A DNA stretch of 64,000 nt. It comes from an uncultured Ruminococcus sp. Lineage in GTDB: Bacteria > Bacillota > Clostridia > Oscillospirales > CAG-272. Shown piece after piece: positions 53,998-62,628 of the stretch. The first letter of the stretch is position 1, and each line of letters begins with the position of its first letter. The translations under genes and the position numbers were made by a program. The notes under the pieces are model-generated. The model was not told the origin of the DNA. It did not search any database and saw only the letters and a program-made list of their open reading frames with translations. The stretch lies in assembly GCA_902782445.1 (NCBI GenBank), contig CACZNC010000006.1, positions 1-64,000 on the forward strand. Reading direction: 5' to 3'.

Positions 53998-54097
53998 ATT
54001 TTACCGGAACCGGCTTCGTCCGGTATGAATGAATCTCCCGCAAACACCGCTTCCGCGCCGCAAGGATGTAAAATTTCAGTGTCGGGTCCGTGCATAC

Positions 54098-54126
54098 TTG
54101 ACAAGGACGGGGATTTCCTGTATAAT
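54098..54126 (+). promoter_or_regulatory. Sigma-A promoter of the ATP-grasp operon
   Basis: TTGACA (54098-54103) and TATAAT (54121-54126), both perfect, 17-bp spacer. It probably serves the run of tightly packed genes up to 58.8 kb and maybe to 62.4 kb. Confidence 0.9.
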
Positions 54127-54165
54127 ATACCAAATCAAAAACCTACTTGGAGAGTTGGTAAATCA

Positions 54166-55368
54166 GTGAATTTTATCTTCATTTCCCCCAATTTCCCGCA
54201 CACCTACTGGCAGTTCTGCGACCGGCTGAAGAAAAACGGCGCGAACGTCCTCGGGATCGGCGACGCGGCGTTCGACGCGCTGGATGAGCCGCTCAAGAAC
54301 GCGCTCACCGAGTATTACCGCGTCACCTCCCTCGAAAACTACGACGAGGTCTACCGCGCCGTCGCATATTTCGCCTCCCGGTACGGACACCCGGATTGGC
54401 TTGAATCCAACAATGAGTACTGGCTGGAGCAAGACGCGCACCTCCGCACGGATTTTCACATCACAACGGGGATCCAGGCCTCCGGGATCGGCGCGTGGAA
54501 GCACAAGTCCTCCATGAAGCCGGTCTATGCCTCCGCCTCCATTCCCACCGCCCGCTGCCATCCCGTCTCCACGCTCACTGTAGCCCGGGATTTCATTGCG
54601 CAGAACGGCGGCTATCCGGTCATCGCAAAGCCGGATGTCGGCGTAGGCGCGGCGAACACATGGAAGCTGGAGGATGACCGTGAGCTGGAAGCCTTTTTTG
54701 AGGACAAGCCGGACGTGCCCTATCTCATCGAGGAATTCGTCGAGGGCGATATCTGCTCCTACGACGCCGTCGTCGATTCCCACAACATGCCGCTGTTCGA
54801 ATCCATGACGGTCTGGCCGCCGTCCGTCGCCGATATCGTCAACCGCGACCTCGATCTCTCCTACTATACCTGTCCCGCCGTCCCGGAGCCGCTCGAAAAG
54901 CTCGGACGCGCCGCGCTCGCCGCCTTCGGGGTGAGAAGCCGCTTTGTCCATCTCGAGTTTTTCCGGCTCACGAAGGCGCGGGCAGGACTGGGTGAGATCG
55001 GCGATTTCGTCGCGCTCGAGGTCAACATGCGTCCGGCGGGCGGCTATACGCCGGACATGATGGACTTTGCCCACTCCACCGACGTCTATCAGATCTGGGC
55101 GGATATGGTGACGGCGGACAAAAGGCTCCTGCCGGACAGCGGCGAGCATCACTGGTGCGTTTACGCCAGCCGGAAGGACAGCCACCGTTACCGCCACACC
55201 CATGAAGAGATCCTCGAAAAGTACGGGGACCGGATCGTCATGTGCGAGCGGATGCCGGAATTGATGTGGGCGACCATGGGATGCCAGATGTACACGGCGC
55301 ACGCGTACAGCGAAGAAGAGGTCCACGCGTTTGTCGCGTTCGTGCACGAGAGGGAGGCGGAAGCATGA
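54166..55368 (+). CDS. ATP-grasp carboxylate-amine ligase-like protein
   Basis: 400 residues from a GTG start (NFIFISPNFPHTYW); the long upstream extension crosses the promoter. ATP-grasp landmarks are PVIAKPDVGVGAANTWKL (nucleotide-binding strand-loop), YLIEEFVEGDICSYD and the metal-binding ALEVNMRPAGGYTPDM. Such enzymes join a carboxylate to an amine via acyl phosphate. Substrates are unknown. It overlaps the esterase gene by 4 bp. Confidence 0.86.
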   Translation: MNFIFISPNFPHTYWQFCDRLKKNGANVLGIGDAAFDALDEPLKNALTEYYRVTSLENYDEVYRAVAYFASRYGHPDWLESNNEYWLEQDAHLRTDFHITTGIQASGIGAWKHKSSMKPVYASASIPTARCHPVSTLTVARDFIAQNGGYPVIAKPDVGVGAANTWKLEDDRELEAFFEDKPDVPYLIEEFVEGDICSYDAVVDSHNMPLFESMTVWPPSVADIVNRDLDLSYYTCPAVPEPLEKLGRAALAAFGVRSRFVHLEFFRLTKARAGLGEIGDFVALEVNMRPAGGYTPDMMDFAHSTDVYQIWADMVTADKRLLPDSGEHHWCVYASRKDSHRYRHTHEEILEKYGDRIVMCERMPELMWATMGCQMYTAHAYSEEEVHAFVAFVHEREAEA

Positions 55369-56120
55369 AGGAGGAATATCCGAAACGCTTCAGCCCCATC
55401 CTCGGGCGGGACATGGAATGCGCCGTGTTCGCGGGAGAGGGGGAGGCGGAGAGGCTCTGTATCGCGTTCCCGCCGCAGAACGGGCGGTTTTACGATTTCG
55501 GGAATTTCGGCATGGTACAAAGCATTGCGCCGTGGATCGAATCCGGAAAGATCCGGCTTGTCTGCGCGGACGGCATCGACGGGGAGACCTGGTCCCGGTC
55601 GGACGGCGATCCCCGGGAGCGGATCGCGCTGCAGGAGCGGTGGTTCCGGTATGTGACGGACGAGCTTCTGCCCGCCTTCGCGGTGGAAGGAAGGGGGACG
55701 CTCGTCTGCGGATGCAGCATGGGCGGCGTTCACGCGGGCAATTTCTTTTTCCGCCGGCCCGATCTCTTCGACGCCGTGATCAGCCTGAGCGGCCTTTTCA
55801 ACGCACAGTATTTCTTCGGTGATTACATGGATGAGACCGTCTACGCAAACTCCCCGGTCCACTTCTTGCCGAATATGCCCGCGGATCACCCCTGGATGGA
55901 ACTCTACCGCCGCGGCCGGATCATTCTCTGCTGCGGACAGGGCGCGTGGGAGGAGGATCTTCTCGCCGGAACGCTCGAGCTGGACCGGATCCTCAATGAA
56001 AAAGACATCCCCCACTGGACGGATCTCTGGGGAAGCGACGTCTCCCACGACTGGGTCTGGTGGCAGAAGCAGCTGCCGTATTTCTTCCGGAGTCTGGCGG
56101 AGGACGGGTACTGGGGCTGA
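55365..56120 (+). CDS. Esterase family alpha/beta hydrolase
   Basis: 251 residues of the putative-esterase (esterase D/antigen 85-like) type. Nucleophile S118 is in GCSMGGVHAGN, and a histidine lies in SHDWVWW near the C-terminus. No signal peptide. Start and stop of the preceding ATP-grasp gene overlap, so the two are probably cotranslated; a joint role on one small molecule is plausible. Confidence 0.82.
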   Translation: MKEEYPKRFSPILGRDMECAVFAGEGEAERLCIAFPPQNGRFYDFGNFGMVQSIAPWIESGKIRLVCADGIDGETWSRSDGDPRERIALQERWFRYVTDELLPAFAVEGRGTLVCGCSMGGVHAGNFFFRRPDLFDAVISLSGLFNAQYFFGDYMDETVYANSPVHFLPNMPADHPWMELYRRGRIILCCGQGAWEEDLLAGTLELDRILNEKDIPHWTDLWGSDVSHDWVWWQKQLPYFFRSLAEDGYWG

Positions 56121-56135
56121 GGCGATGGTGTGCGT

Positions 56136-57443
56136 ATGAAGCAAAAACTGTTTGTCCGGATAGACGGGATTTTCTGCGAACACTGTGTCGAGACGATCAC
56201 GCGCGCGCTCGAAGCCGTCCATGGCATTGAGCGCGTATCCATACGGAACAACGTCGCAGAGATCGCGGGGGAATCCCTTCCCTCGTCCGACGTGATCGTC
56301 GAAACGATCCGCCGCGTCGGATACGATACGGATGAGACAAAGATCTCCGAGGATCGGCGAGTTGCCGCGCGGACCGTCCGATGGACCGAATTTCTTCTGA
56401 TCGCCGCCCTGATCCTGCTCTTCGCCTTCGTTTTGCGGCTGGTTTTCGGCTACAACGTCTTTCATGCGATCCCCGCTGTTGACAGTTCTCTCTCCTACGG
56501 GATGCTCTTCGTCACGGGCATTCTCACAAGCGTCCACTGTATCAGCATGTGCGGCGCGATCGGGATTTTCGCCTCCTATGAATCCGGATCCGCGCGGAGT
56601 ATCGGGCGTCCGCTTCTCTACAACGCCGGGCGCGTGATCTCCTATACGGCAGTCGGCGGTCTGGCGGGGCTGGCGGGCAGTGTGTTCAGCGTCAGTATGA
56701 CCCTGCGCGGCGTCGTTATCCTCACGGCGGCCCTCGTGATGTTCTTCATGTCGCTCTCGATGCTCGGGCTCCTCTCCTTCCGCCTCCCGCGCTTCTTCGA
56801 GATCCGCGCGAGGGGTAAGAGGAGGGGCGCGTTCGTGATCGGGCTGTTAGGCGGCCTCATGCCGTGCGCACCTCTTCAGGCCATGCAGATCTACGCGCTG
56901 TCTACGGGCAGTTTCATAAAGGGCACACTCTCGATGGCCCTGTTCGCGCTTGGGACCGTCCCGCTGATGCTGACGGCAGGCGCGGCGCTGAATCTGGCAA
57001 AGGGAAAGGCGAAGATCCTGTTCGGCAAGATCGCCGCGGTGCTCATGGTGCTCCTTTCCCTGTCGATGCTTGTCCGGGGCCTTTCCTCGCTCGGCATCGA
57101 CGTGACGGGTTTCTTTTCCCCCCGGTACGACGGGATCGCCGCGGTCATGGGGGAGGACGGTGTCCAGACGGCAGAATTCGATCTGGAATTTGATTCCTAT
57201 GCCGACATCGTCGTGCAGAAAGGCGTCCCGGCGCGGATCGTCGTTCACGCGAACGCCGGGAAGATCACCGGGTGCAACAATGAAATCGTCAGCCGCGATT
57301 TCGGCTTTGACGTGAAGCTCGTCCCGGGGGACAACATCATCGAGTTTCTGCCGGAAAAAGAAGGGGACTACGTCTATTCGTGCTGGATGAATATGATCCG
57401 GAACCACATCCGGGTCATTGACGATCCGGACTATTTCAAATGA
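56136..57443 (+). CDS. HMA-SafE-cupredoxin fusion membrane protein
   Basis: 435 residues. N-terminal heavy-metal-associated domain with C14-x2-C17 (GIFCEHCVET), then about six membrane helices of the TauE/SafE type with HCISMCG (134-140), as in copper-related relatives of cytochrome biogenesis proteins, and finally a cupredoxin-like extracellular domain (about 340-435) with GCNNEIV and YSCWMNM. It probably moves or senses copper at the membrane. Start could also be GTG at 56130. The DUF2318 gene begins inside its last codons. Confidence 0.85.
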   Translation: MKQKLFVRIDGIFCEHCVETITRALEAVHGIERVSIRNNVAEIAGESLPSSDVIVETIRRVGYDTDETKISEDRRVAARTVRWTEFLLIAALILLFAFVLRLVFGYNVFHAIPAVDSSLSYGMLFVTGILTSVHCISMCGAIGIFASYESGSARSIGRPLLYNAGRVISYTAVGGLAGLAGSVFSVSMTLRGVVILTAALVMFFMSLSMLGLLSFRLPRFFEIRARGKRRGAFVIGLLGGLMPCAPLQAMQIYALSTGSFIKGTLSMALFALGTVPLMLTAGAALNLAKGKAKILFGKIAAVLMVLLSLSMLVRGLSSLGIDVTGFFSPRYDGIAAVMGEDGVQTAEFDLEFDSYADIVVQKGVPARIVVHANAGKITGCNNEIVSRDFGFDVKLVPGDNIIEFLPEKEGDYVYSCWMNMIRNHIRVIDDPDYFK

Positions 57444-57496
57444 GGAGAATCCGCGCGGCTCTGTCGGGCAGCGGGAACTTGATACCAGAGAAAGCC

Positions 57497-58018
57497 ATGA
57501 TGAAAAACGGAAAGAACCGGATTTGTACGGTCCTGCTCGCCCTGCTCTGCGCCCTTCTGCCGGCCTGCTCGGGCGGCGCTGAGGACACACGCGCGGAAGC
57601 CGCGATTTACAGCGAGTTGAAAGCGGACGGCGAAACGGTGACGATACCAACAGAAGGCATTGCGCAGACGGCAGGATTTTTCAACTACAACGCCGACGGG
57701 GTTACGGTCCAGCTGGTCGCCCTGCGGGACGGGGGCGGCAAAGTGCACGCGGCTTTCAATACCTGTCAGAGCTGTTCCCCCTCCCCGAAGGCGTATTACC
57801 GGCAGACCGGCGAACTTCTCGAATGCGCCAACTGCGGGTTTACGTTCGCGCCGGAGGAGGTCGGCATCACGCACGGAGGGTGCAACCCATGGCCCGTCGC
57901 GGGCATTGTGATCGGTGACGATGTGATCACGGTCCCCACCGCTTCCCTCGATGAGATGAGACCGGCCTTCCTTTCATGGGCAGGTCCGACGGGCCGCTCT
58001 GCAGGTCAGGGAGAATGA
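57497..58018 (+). CDS. DUF2318-like lipoprotein with CxxC pairs
   Basis: 173 residues. Lipoprotein signal peptide with LPAC (C24). The C-terminal domain carries two CxxC motifs, TCQSC and CANCGFTF, separated by 16 residues, the DUF2318 pattern. Related proteins occur with iron or copper uptake systems. An ATG at 57440 overlapping the preceding stop would add 19 residues before the signal. Location after the copper-type fusion protein suggests a metal or redox partner. Confidence 0.8.
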   Translation: MMKNGKNRICTVLLALLCALLPACSGGAEDTRAEAAIYSELKADGETVTIPTEGIAQTAGFFNYNADGVTVQLVALRDGGGKVHAAFNTCQSCSPSPKAYYRQTGELLECANCGFTFAPEEVGITHGGCNPWPVAGIVIGDDVITVPTASLDEMRPAFLSWAGPTGRSAGQGE

Positions 58019-58019
58019 T

Positions 58020-58802
58020 ATGCTGAATCAGTTTTCAAGAACACAGTTGCTCTACGGCGCGGAGACGATGGACCGGCTGGCGTCTTCCCGTGTCGCGGTA
58101 TTCGGGATCGGCGGCGTCGGCGGATATGCGGTCGAAGCCCTTGCCCGGTCCGGGATCGGCGCGCTCGATCTGATCGACGACGACAAGGTATGCCTGACAA
58201 ACCTCAACCGCCAGATCCTCGCCACCCGGAAGACGGTCGGACATTACAAAGTGGACGCTGCGGAAGAGCGGATCCGGGAAATCAATCCCGCCTGCGAAGT
58301 CCGGACCCACAAGACCTTTTTCCTCCCGGAAACGGAGGATCAGTTTGATTTTCGGGAGTACGACTACGTCGTCGACGCGATCGATACGATTTCGGGAAAG
58401 CTCGCGATCGTCATGAAAGCGAAGGAAGCGGCGGTCCCGGTCATCTCTTCCATGGGGGCGGGGAACAAGGTAAACGCTTCGCTGTTCGAAGTCGCCGACA
58501 TCTATGAGACCTCTGTCTGCCCGCTTGCGCGCGTGATGCGGATCGAATGCAGGAAGAGGGGCATCGACTCGCTGAAAGTGGTCTACTCAAAGGAAAAGCC
58601 GAAGAGACCGCTTGAGGATATGTCCATCAGCTGCCGTCAGCACTGCATCTGTCCTCCGGGGACCGCCAGAAAGTGCACCCAGCGGAGGGACATCCCGGGA
58701 TCGACGGCGTTCGTTCCTTCCGTTGCCGGATTGATCATCGCGGGGGAGGTCGTGAACGATCTCGCGGGAAGAACGGCGGGCGCCTTCCACTCCGCTCTGT
58801 AA
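58020..58802 (+). CDS. tcdA: tRNA threonylcarbamoyladenosine dehydratase
   Basis: TcdA cyclises t6A37 to ct6A in ANN-decoding tRNAs. 260 residues of the E1/ThiF-MoeB fold: GIGGVGGYAVEALARSG near 29-45 for ATP, the Arg in LTNLNRQI, and the catalytic-cysteine region ISCRQHCICPPG. The CxxC zinc cysteines of E1 relatives are absent, as normal for TcdA. It starts one base after the previous stop. Confidence 0.9.
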   Translation: MLNQFSRTQLLYGAETMDRLASSRVAVFGIGGVGGYAVEALARSGIGALDLIDDDKVCLTNLNRQILATRKTVGHYKVDAAEERIREINPACEVRTHKTFFLPETEDQFDFREYDYVVDAIDTISGKLAIVMKAKEAAVPVISSMGAGNKVNASLFEVADIYETSVCPLARVMRIECRKRGIDSLKVVYSKEKPKRPLEDMSISCRQHCICPPGTARKCTQRRDIPGSTAFVPSVAGLIIAGEVVNDLAGRTAGAFHSAL

Positions 58803-58926
58803 AAACGAGCCTGTCCGCCCGCATCTTCCAAAGCGCGTTCCATGAAACGGAAAATCCCGCGGCATCCGTCTCATTCTTTCAAACGATCCGTCAGAAATCG
58901 CCGCAGCCGCACGGCACAGGTTCATT

Positions 58927-59742
58927 ATGGCATTCACAAAAGGCGCACCGCCCGGTTTTCACGTCGAGATCATCCCGCCGAAGCAGGATTCCGGGAAACT
59001 GGAAGAGGACCTCGAACTGTTCGCGTCCAAGTTCGAGCGGGTGATGGACAGCGGATTCACCGCTTCGATCACCGACAACGCGATGGGGCTTCTGGCGTTT
59101 CAGGGACACGAATGCATCGAGGAGCTCGGACTCCGCCCGCGCCCGGATCAGGTTCTGATCCATCTCAACACCTTCCACACGAAACGGAACCTCGACGAGA
59201 TCCTCGAATCCTGCGAAAAACTGGGGATCACTTCGATCCTCGCCATCAGCGGGGACGGCTCTCCCCGGCTCCCGAAGCTGAAACCCGCGGACGTGGAAGC
59301 AGAGGGCACCGCTTCCGTCACCTCCGTGGAGCTGACGCGGTACATCCGGAAGCATTATCCGTCCTTCACGGTCGGCGTCGCGTTCAACCCCTACGAACCG
59401 GAAGCACATGAATTCGAAAAGCTGAAAAGAAAGCTCGACGCCGGCGCGGCCTTTGTCATCACGCAGCCGATCATCGAACGAAACGCCGTGGTGGACAGGC
59501 TTCTCACGGAATACCCCGATCTGCCCGTGACCGTCGAGGCGTGGATGTCGAAAAAGCTGTTCCTGCTTTCGGACGTGGTGGGCTATCCCATCCCGGAGGA
59601 CGCGGCTTTCGACCCGGTCGGGACGCTGGGAGAGCTTCGCGGACTGTACCCGGGGTGCGGCTTCTATCTCTCCCTCCTCGGCTTCAAGACGCAGTACCCG
59701 GTGATCGAAGAAATGGCGGCGGAGAGGAGGGACAGCAAATGA
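58927..59742 (+). CDS. Methylenetetrahydrofolate reductase-like protein
   Basis: 271 residues with the MetF TIM-barrel: HVEIIPPK at the start (catalytic Glu), NAMG, ILAISGDGSPR (family GD motif) and AGAAFVITQPI toward the second half. It is short, with no MetV-type cysteine partner next to it. It reduces methylene-THF to methyl-THF or runs in reverse. The immediate overlap with etfB, and the methyltransferase downstream, point to ETF as its electron partner. Confidence 0.87.
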   Translation: MAFTKGAPPGFHVEIIPPKQDSGKLEEDLELFASKFERVMDSGFTASITDNAMGLLAFQGHECIEELGLRPRPDQVLIHLNTFHTKRNLDEILESCEKLGITSILAISGDGSPRLPKLKPADVEAEGTASVTSVELTRYIRKHYPSFTVGVAFNPYEPEAHEFEKLKRKLDAGAAFVITQPIIERNAVVDRLLTEYPDLPVTVEAWMSKKLFLLSDVVGYPIPEDAAFDPVGTLGELRGLYPGCGFYLSLLGFKTQYPVIEEMAAERRDSK

Positions 59743-60527
59743 TAATCGTGGTTTGTGTCAAGCAGGTCCCCGCGACGACCGACGCAAAGATCGATCCCGA
59801 AACCAAGAGGATCATCCGGGAGGGGACGAAATCGGTCCTCAACCCCTTCGATCTGTATGCGATCGAAGAGGCGATCCGCATCCGCGAAAAGGTCGGCGGC
59901 GAGGTCTGTGTGCTGTCGATGGGCCCGGAGAGCGCGAAAAACGTCCTGATCGAGGCGCTGTCCATGGGAGCGGACCGGGCGTTTCTGCTCTGCGGAAGAG
60001 AGTTTGCCGGCTCCGATACGTGGGCGACGAGCTATGCGCTCTCGCGGGCCATCAAGACCGTCGGCGGTGTCGATCTGATCCTGTGCGGCAAACAGGCGGT
60101 CGACGGGGACACGGCGCAGGTCGGTCCCGGGATCGCCGCCCAGCTGGATCTCATGCAGGCGGCAAACGTCTCGAAAGTGGAGGAAATCACCTCAGACGCC
60201 GTCACGGTCTCCCGCATGACCGAGAACGGGTTTGACGTGCTGAGGCTGAAACTGCCCGCGCTGCTCACCGTGCTGAAGGACATCAACGAGCCGCGCGTCC
60301 CCACGCTGAAAGACGCGAGGAAGGCGAGGGCGGCCGAAATCACGGTCTGGGGGTCCGGGGACATCGGAGCGGATCCGGATCTGATCGGCCTGAACGCGTC
60401 TCCCACGCGCGTCGTGAAAACGGAGCCTCCCGCCGTGCGGAACACCGTCACCGTGAAGCTCGGGGGAGAACCCGCGGACGCGGCGAAAGCGCTTGTCGGC
60501 GAGATGATCGGCCGCGGATTGCTGTGA
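59739..60527 (+). CDS. etfB: Electron transfer flavoprotein subunit beta
   Basis: 262 residues; start overlaps the preceding stop (ATGA). VKQVPATTDAKIDPETKRI at the N-terminus and KQAVDGDTAQVGPGIAAQLD near the middle are typical of FixA/EtfB. The latter contains the AMP/FAD-binding DGDTAQVGP motif of the ETF group used in anaerobic metabolism. GAGGAGG after its end serves etfA. Whether it bifurcates cannot be told from sequence alone. Confidence 0.94.
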   Translation: MIIVVCVKQVPATTDAKIDPETKRIIREGTKSVLNPFDLYAIEEAIRIREKVGGEVCVLSMGPESAKNVLIEALSMGADRAFLLCGREFAGSDTWATSYALSRAIKTVGGVDLILCGKQAVDGDTAQVGPGIAAQLDLMQAANVSKVEEITSDAVTVSRMTENGFDVLRLKLPALLTVLKDINEPRVPTLKDARKARAAEITVWGSGDIGADPDLIGLNASPTRVVKTEPPAVRNTVTVKLGGEPADAAKALVGEMIGRGLL

Positions 60528-60540
60528 GGAGGGGACGGAA

Positions 60541-61566
60541 ATGAAAGTACTTGACGAACTGGACAGAAAGACATACAAGAACGTCTGGACGATTTCGGAA
60601 TGCACGGGCGGCGCGGTCCATCCGGTCTCCTACGAACTGCTCGGCGCCGCGCGGAAACTCGCCGCAGAGCGGGGCTGCGAGGTCTGGACGATCGCGCTCG
60701 GCCATGGGATCGGCGCCCGTCTCGAATCGCTCTTCGCCTACGGCGCGGATAAGATCATCGCCGTGGACGACGAACGGCTCCGCGTGTTCAACGACGAGCT
60801 GGAATGCCATATCCTCGAGAGGCTTGTGAAGAAATACCGCCCCGAGATCATCCTCTGCGCCGCCACAAGCCGCGGACGCGCGCTCATCCCCCGTCTCGCG
60901 GGCAGAATCCGCTCGGGACTCACGGCGGACTGTACGGGACTGGCGATCGATCCGGAAAACGGCGATCTGCTCCAGACCCGTCCCGCGTTCGGCGGCAACA
61001 TCATGGCGACCATCCGCAGCGGGGAATACCGGCCTCAGATGGCGACGGTGCGGCCGCGCGTGATGCCGATGCCCGAGCCGGAGGTGGGCCGGATGGGAGA
61101 GATCATCCGCGAGACCGTGACGCCGGAGGACGCCTTGAACGTCAAGGAGATCCTCGGGACCATCGGGCGGCATGAGCCCACGGTCAATCTCACCGACGCC
61201 CGGATCATCGTCGCCGGGGGCCGCGCCATGAAGGGCCCGGAGGGCTTCAAACTGCTTGAGGCGTTTGCAGACCGGATCGGAGGGGCGGTGGGAGCGAGCC
61301 GCGCCGCGGTGGACAACGGTTGGATCGCCTATCCGCATCAGATCGGGCAGACCGGCACGACGGTGCAGACGGACGTGTACATCGCCTGCGGGATCTCGGG
61401 CCAGATCCAGCACCTGATCGGCATGCAGTCCTGCAAAACCATCATCGCCATCGACATCGACGACACGACGCCCATGATGAAGCTTGCGGATATCGCAGTC
61501 AAGGGCGATCTCTTTGAGATCATCCCCGCGGTCATGAAGGAGCTGGACGAAAGAAGCGGCGCATAA
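60541..61566 (+). CDS. etfA: Electron transfer flavoprotein subunit alpha
   Basis: 341 residues. FAD-binding C-terminal domain with GGRAMKGPEGF, VGASRAAVDNGW, QIGQTGTTV and YIACGISGQIQHL. No ferredoxin domain is fused to the N-terminus, unlike some bifurcating EtfA. It follows etfB by 13 bp. With EtfB it should shuttle electrons to or from the MTHFR-like enzyme. Confidence 0.95.
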   Translation: MKVLDELDRKTYKNVWTISECTGGAVHPVSYELLGAARKLAAERGCEVWTIALGHGIGARLESLFAYGADKIIAVDDERLRVFNDELECHILERLVKKYRPEIILCAATSRGRALIPRLAGRIRSGLTADCTGLAIDPENGDLLQTRPAFGGNIMATIRSGEYRPQMATVRPRVMPMPEPEVGRMGEIIRETVTPEDALNVKEILGTIGRHEPTVNLTDARIIVAGGRAMKGPEGFKLLEAFADRIGGAVGASRAAVDNGWIAYPHQIGQTGTTVQTDVYIACGISGQIQHLIGMQSCKTIIAIDIDDTTPMMKLADIAVKGDLFEIIPAVMKELDERSGA

Positions 61567-61625
61567 GTACGCATACCGCCGGTTTTCACCATATACCAAA
61601 TGAAATCATAACAAGGAGACATGCC

Positions 61626-62432
61626 ATGCTGATCATCGGAGAAAAACTGAACGGAGCCATCAAATCCGTGGCGGAGGCGATCCGGAACCGGGACGGGGCG
61701 TTCATCCGCGATCTCGCTTCGCGCCAGCTCGACAGCCGGGCGGATTATCTCGATATCTGTTCCGGGGTGCCGGAGGGAGACGCGGACGTACTCAAGTGGA
61801 TGATCGACCTCATTCAAACCGATCACCCCGACGTGCGCTTCAGCCTCGACAGCCCCAATCCCGACACCATTCTTGCGTGTATTCCCCTCTGCAATAATCC
61901 GGGCATCATCAATTCGGTCTCCCTCGAAGGGGACAAGATCGACAAAATCCTCCCGGCTGTCAAAGGACAGAACGGCTGGAAGGTCATCGCGCTCCTCTTG
62001 GACGAGAGCGGTATGCCGGAGACGGTGGAGAAGCGGATGGAGAGCTTTCACCGGATCATGGAGAAGGCGGCGGAGATCGGCGTCTCCATGGATCGGATGT
62101 ACTTTGACCCTCTGGTGTTTACGGTCGCCACCTCGCCCGACAGCTTTCTGAATTTCATCGGCACATCCCGGCGAATCCGTGAGGAATACCCGGATGCCCA
62201 CATCATCAGCGGGCTCTCCAACATTTCCCACGGCCTGCCGAGCCGGAAGACGCTGAATCACGCGTTTCTCATCGGCGCGATGATGAACGGCATGGACAGC
62301 GCAATCATGGACCCGACGAACCGTGACATGCTCGGCGGCGTCTACGCGGCGGAAGCGCTCCTCGGGATCGACGAATACTGCATCGAATATCTGTCCGCCT
62401 ACCGGGAGGATCTCTTCGGGGTGCAGAAGTGA
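61626..62432 (+). CDS. Methyltetrahydrofolate:corrinoid methyltransferase-like protein
   Basis: 268 residues of the pterin-binding (DHPS-like) barrel. GEKLNGAIKSVAEAI, LDICSG, FSLDSPNP, and SGLSNISHGLPSRKTLNHAFL are the family signatures; the last is characteristic of AcsE/MtvB-type enzymes. It moves the methyl group between methyl-THF and a corrinoid protein. No corrinoid protein is encoded in the window. It ends the MTHFR-EtfBA run and has a strong terminator. Confidence 0.9.
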   Translation: MLIIGEKLNGAIKSVAEAIRNRDGAFIRDLASRQLDSRADYLDICSGVPEGDADVLKWMIDLIQTDHPDVRFSLDSPNPDTILACIPLCNNPGIINSVSLEGDKIDKILPAVKGQNGWKVIALLLDESGMPETVEKRMESFHRIMEKAAEIGVSMDRMYFDPLVFTVATSPDSFLNFIGTSRRIREEYPDAHIISGLSNISHGLPSRKTLNHAFLIGAMMNGMDSAIMDPTNRDMLGGVYAAEALLGIDEYCIEYLSAYREDLFGVQK

Positions 62433-62444
62433 TTCTGCCAAACC

Positions 62445-62485
62445 AAAACGCCGTGTTTGCTCCTGCGCGGGCATCACGGCGTTTT
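62445..62485 (+). terminator. Intrinsic terminator after the C1 module
   Basis: AAAACGCCGTG and CACGGCGTTTT form an 11-bp perfect stem with a 19-nt loop; T- and A-runs at both ends mean it could work in both directions. Confidence 0.85.
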
Positions 62486-62506
62486 CTGCGTTCTGTGTCG
62501 GTTTTC

Positions 62507-62601
62507 ATACTATTCTCGCTCTAAAAAGCTAACTATATGGGTTTTGATCGCTCTCCGTAGAGTGCGAACAATCTATGATTGTGAGCTCACGAATGATAAC
62601 T
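62507..62601 (-). repeat. 95-bp dispersed repeat, right copy
   Basis: Reverse complement of 5-99 with one mismatch. It follows the terminator of the C1 operon and lies tail-side of the GNAT gene. See the left copy for internal palindromes. Confidence 0.8.
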
Positions 62602-62628
62602 GTTTTCCCTTTTAGTTTGAGATTAGTA

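Noticed and set aside
62507-62601. The 95-bp inverted pair as ends of a 62-kb transposon or integrated element
   Set aside because: The interval contains core genes (ribosomal proteins, groESL, arg operon, ruvC) and no transposase or integrase, so it is not one mobile element.
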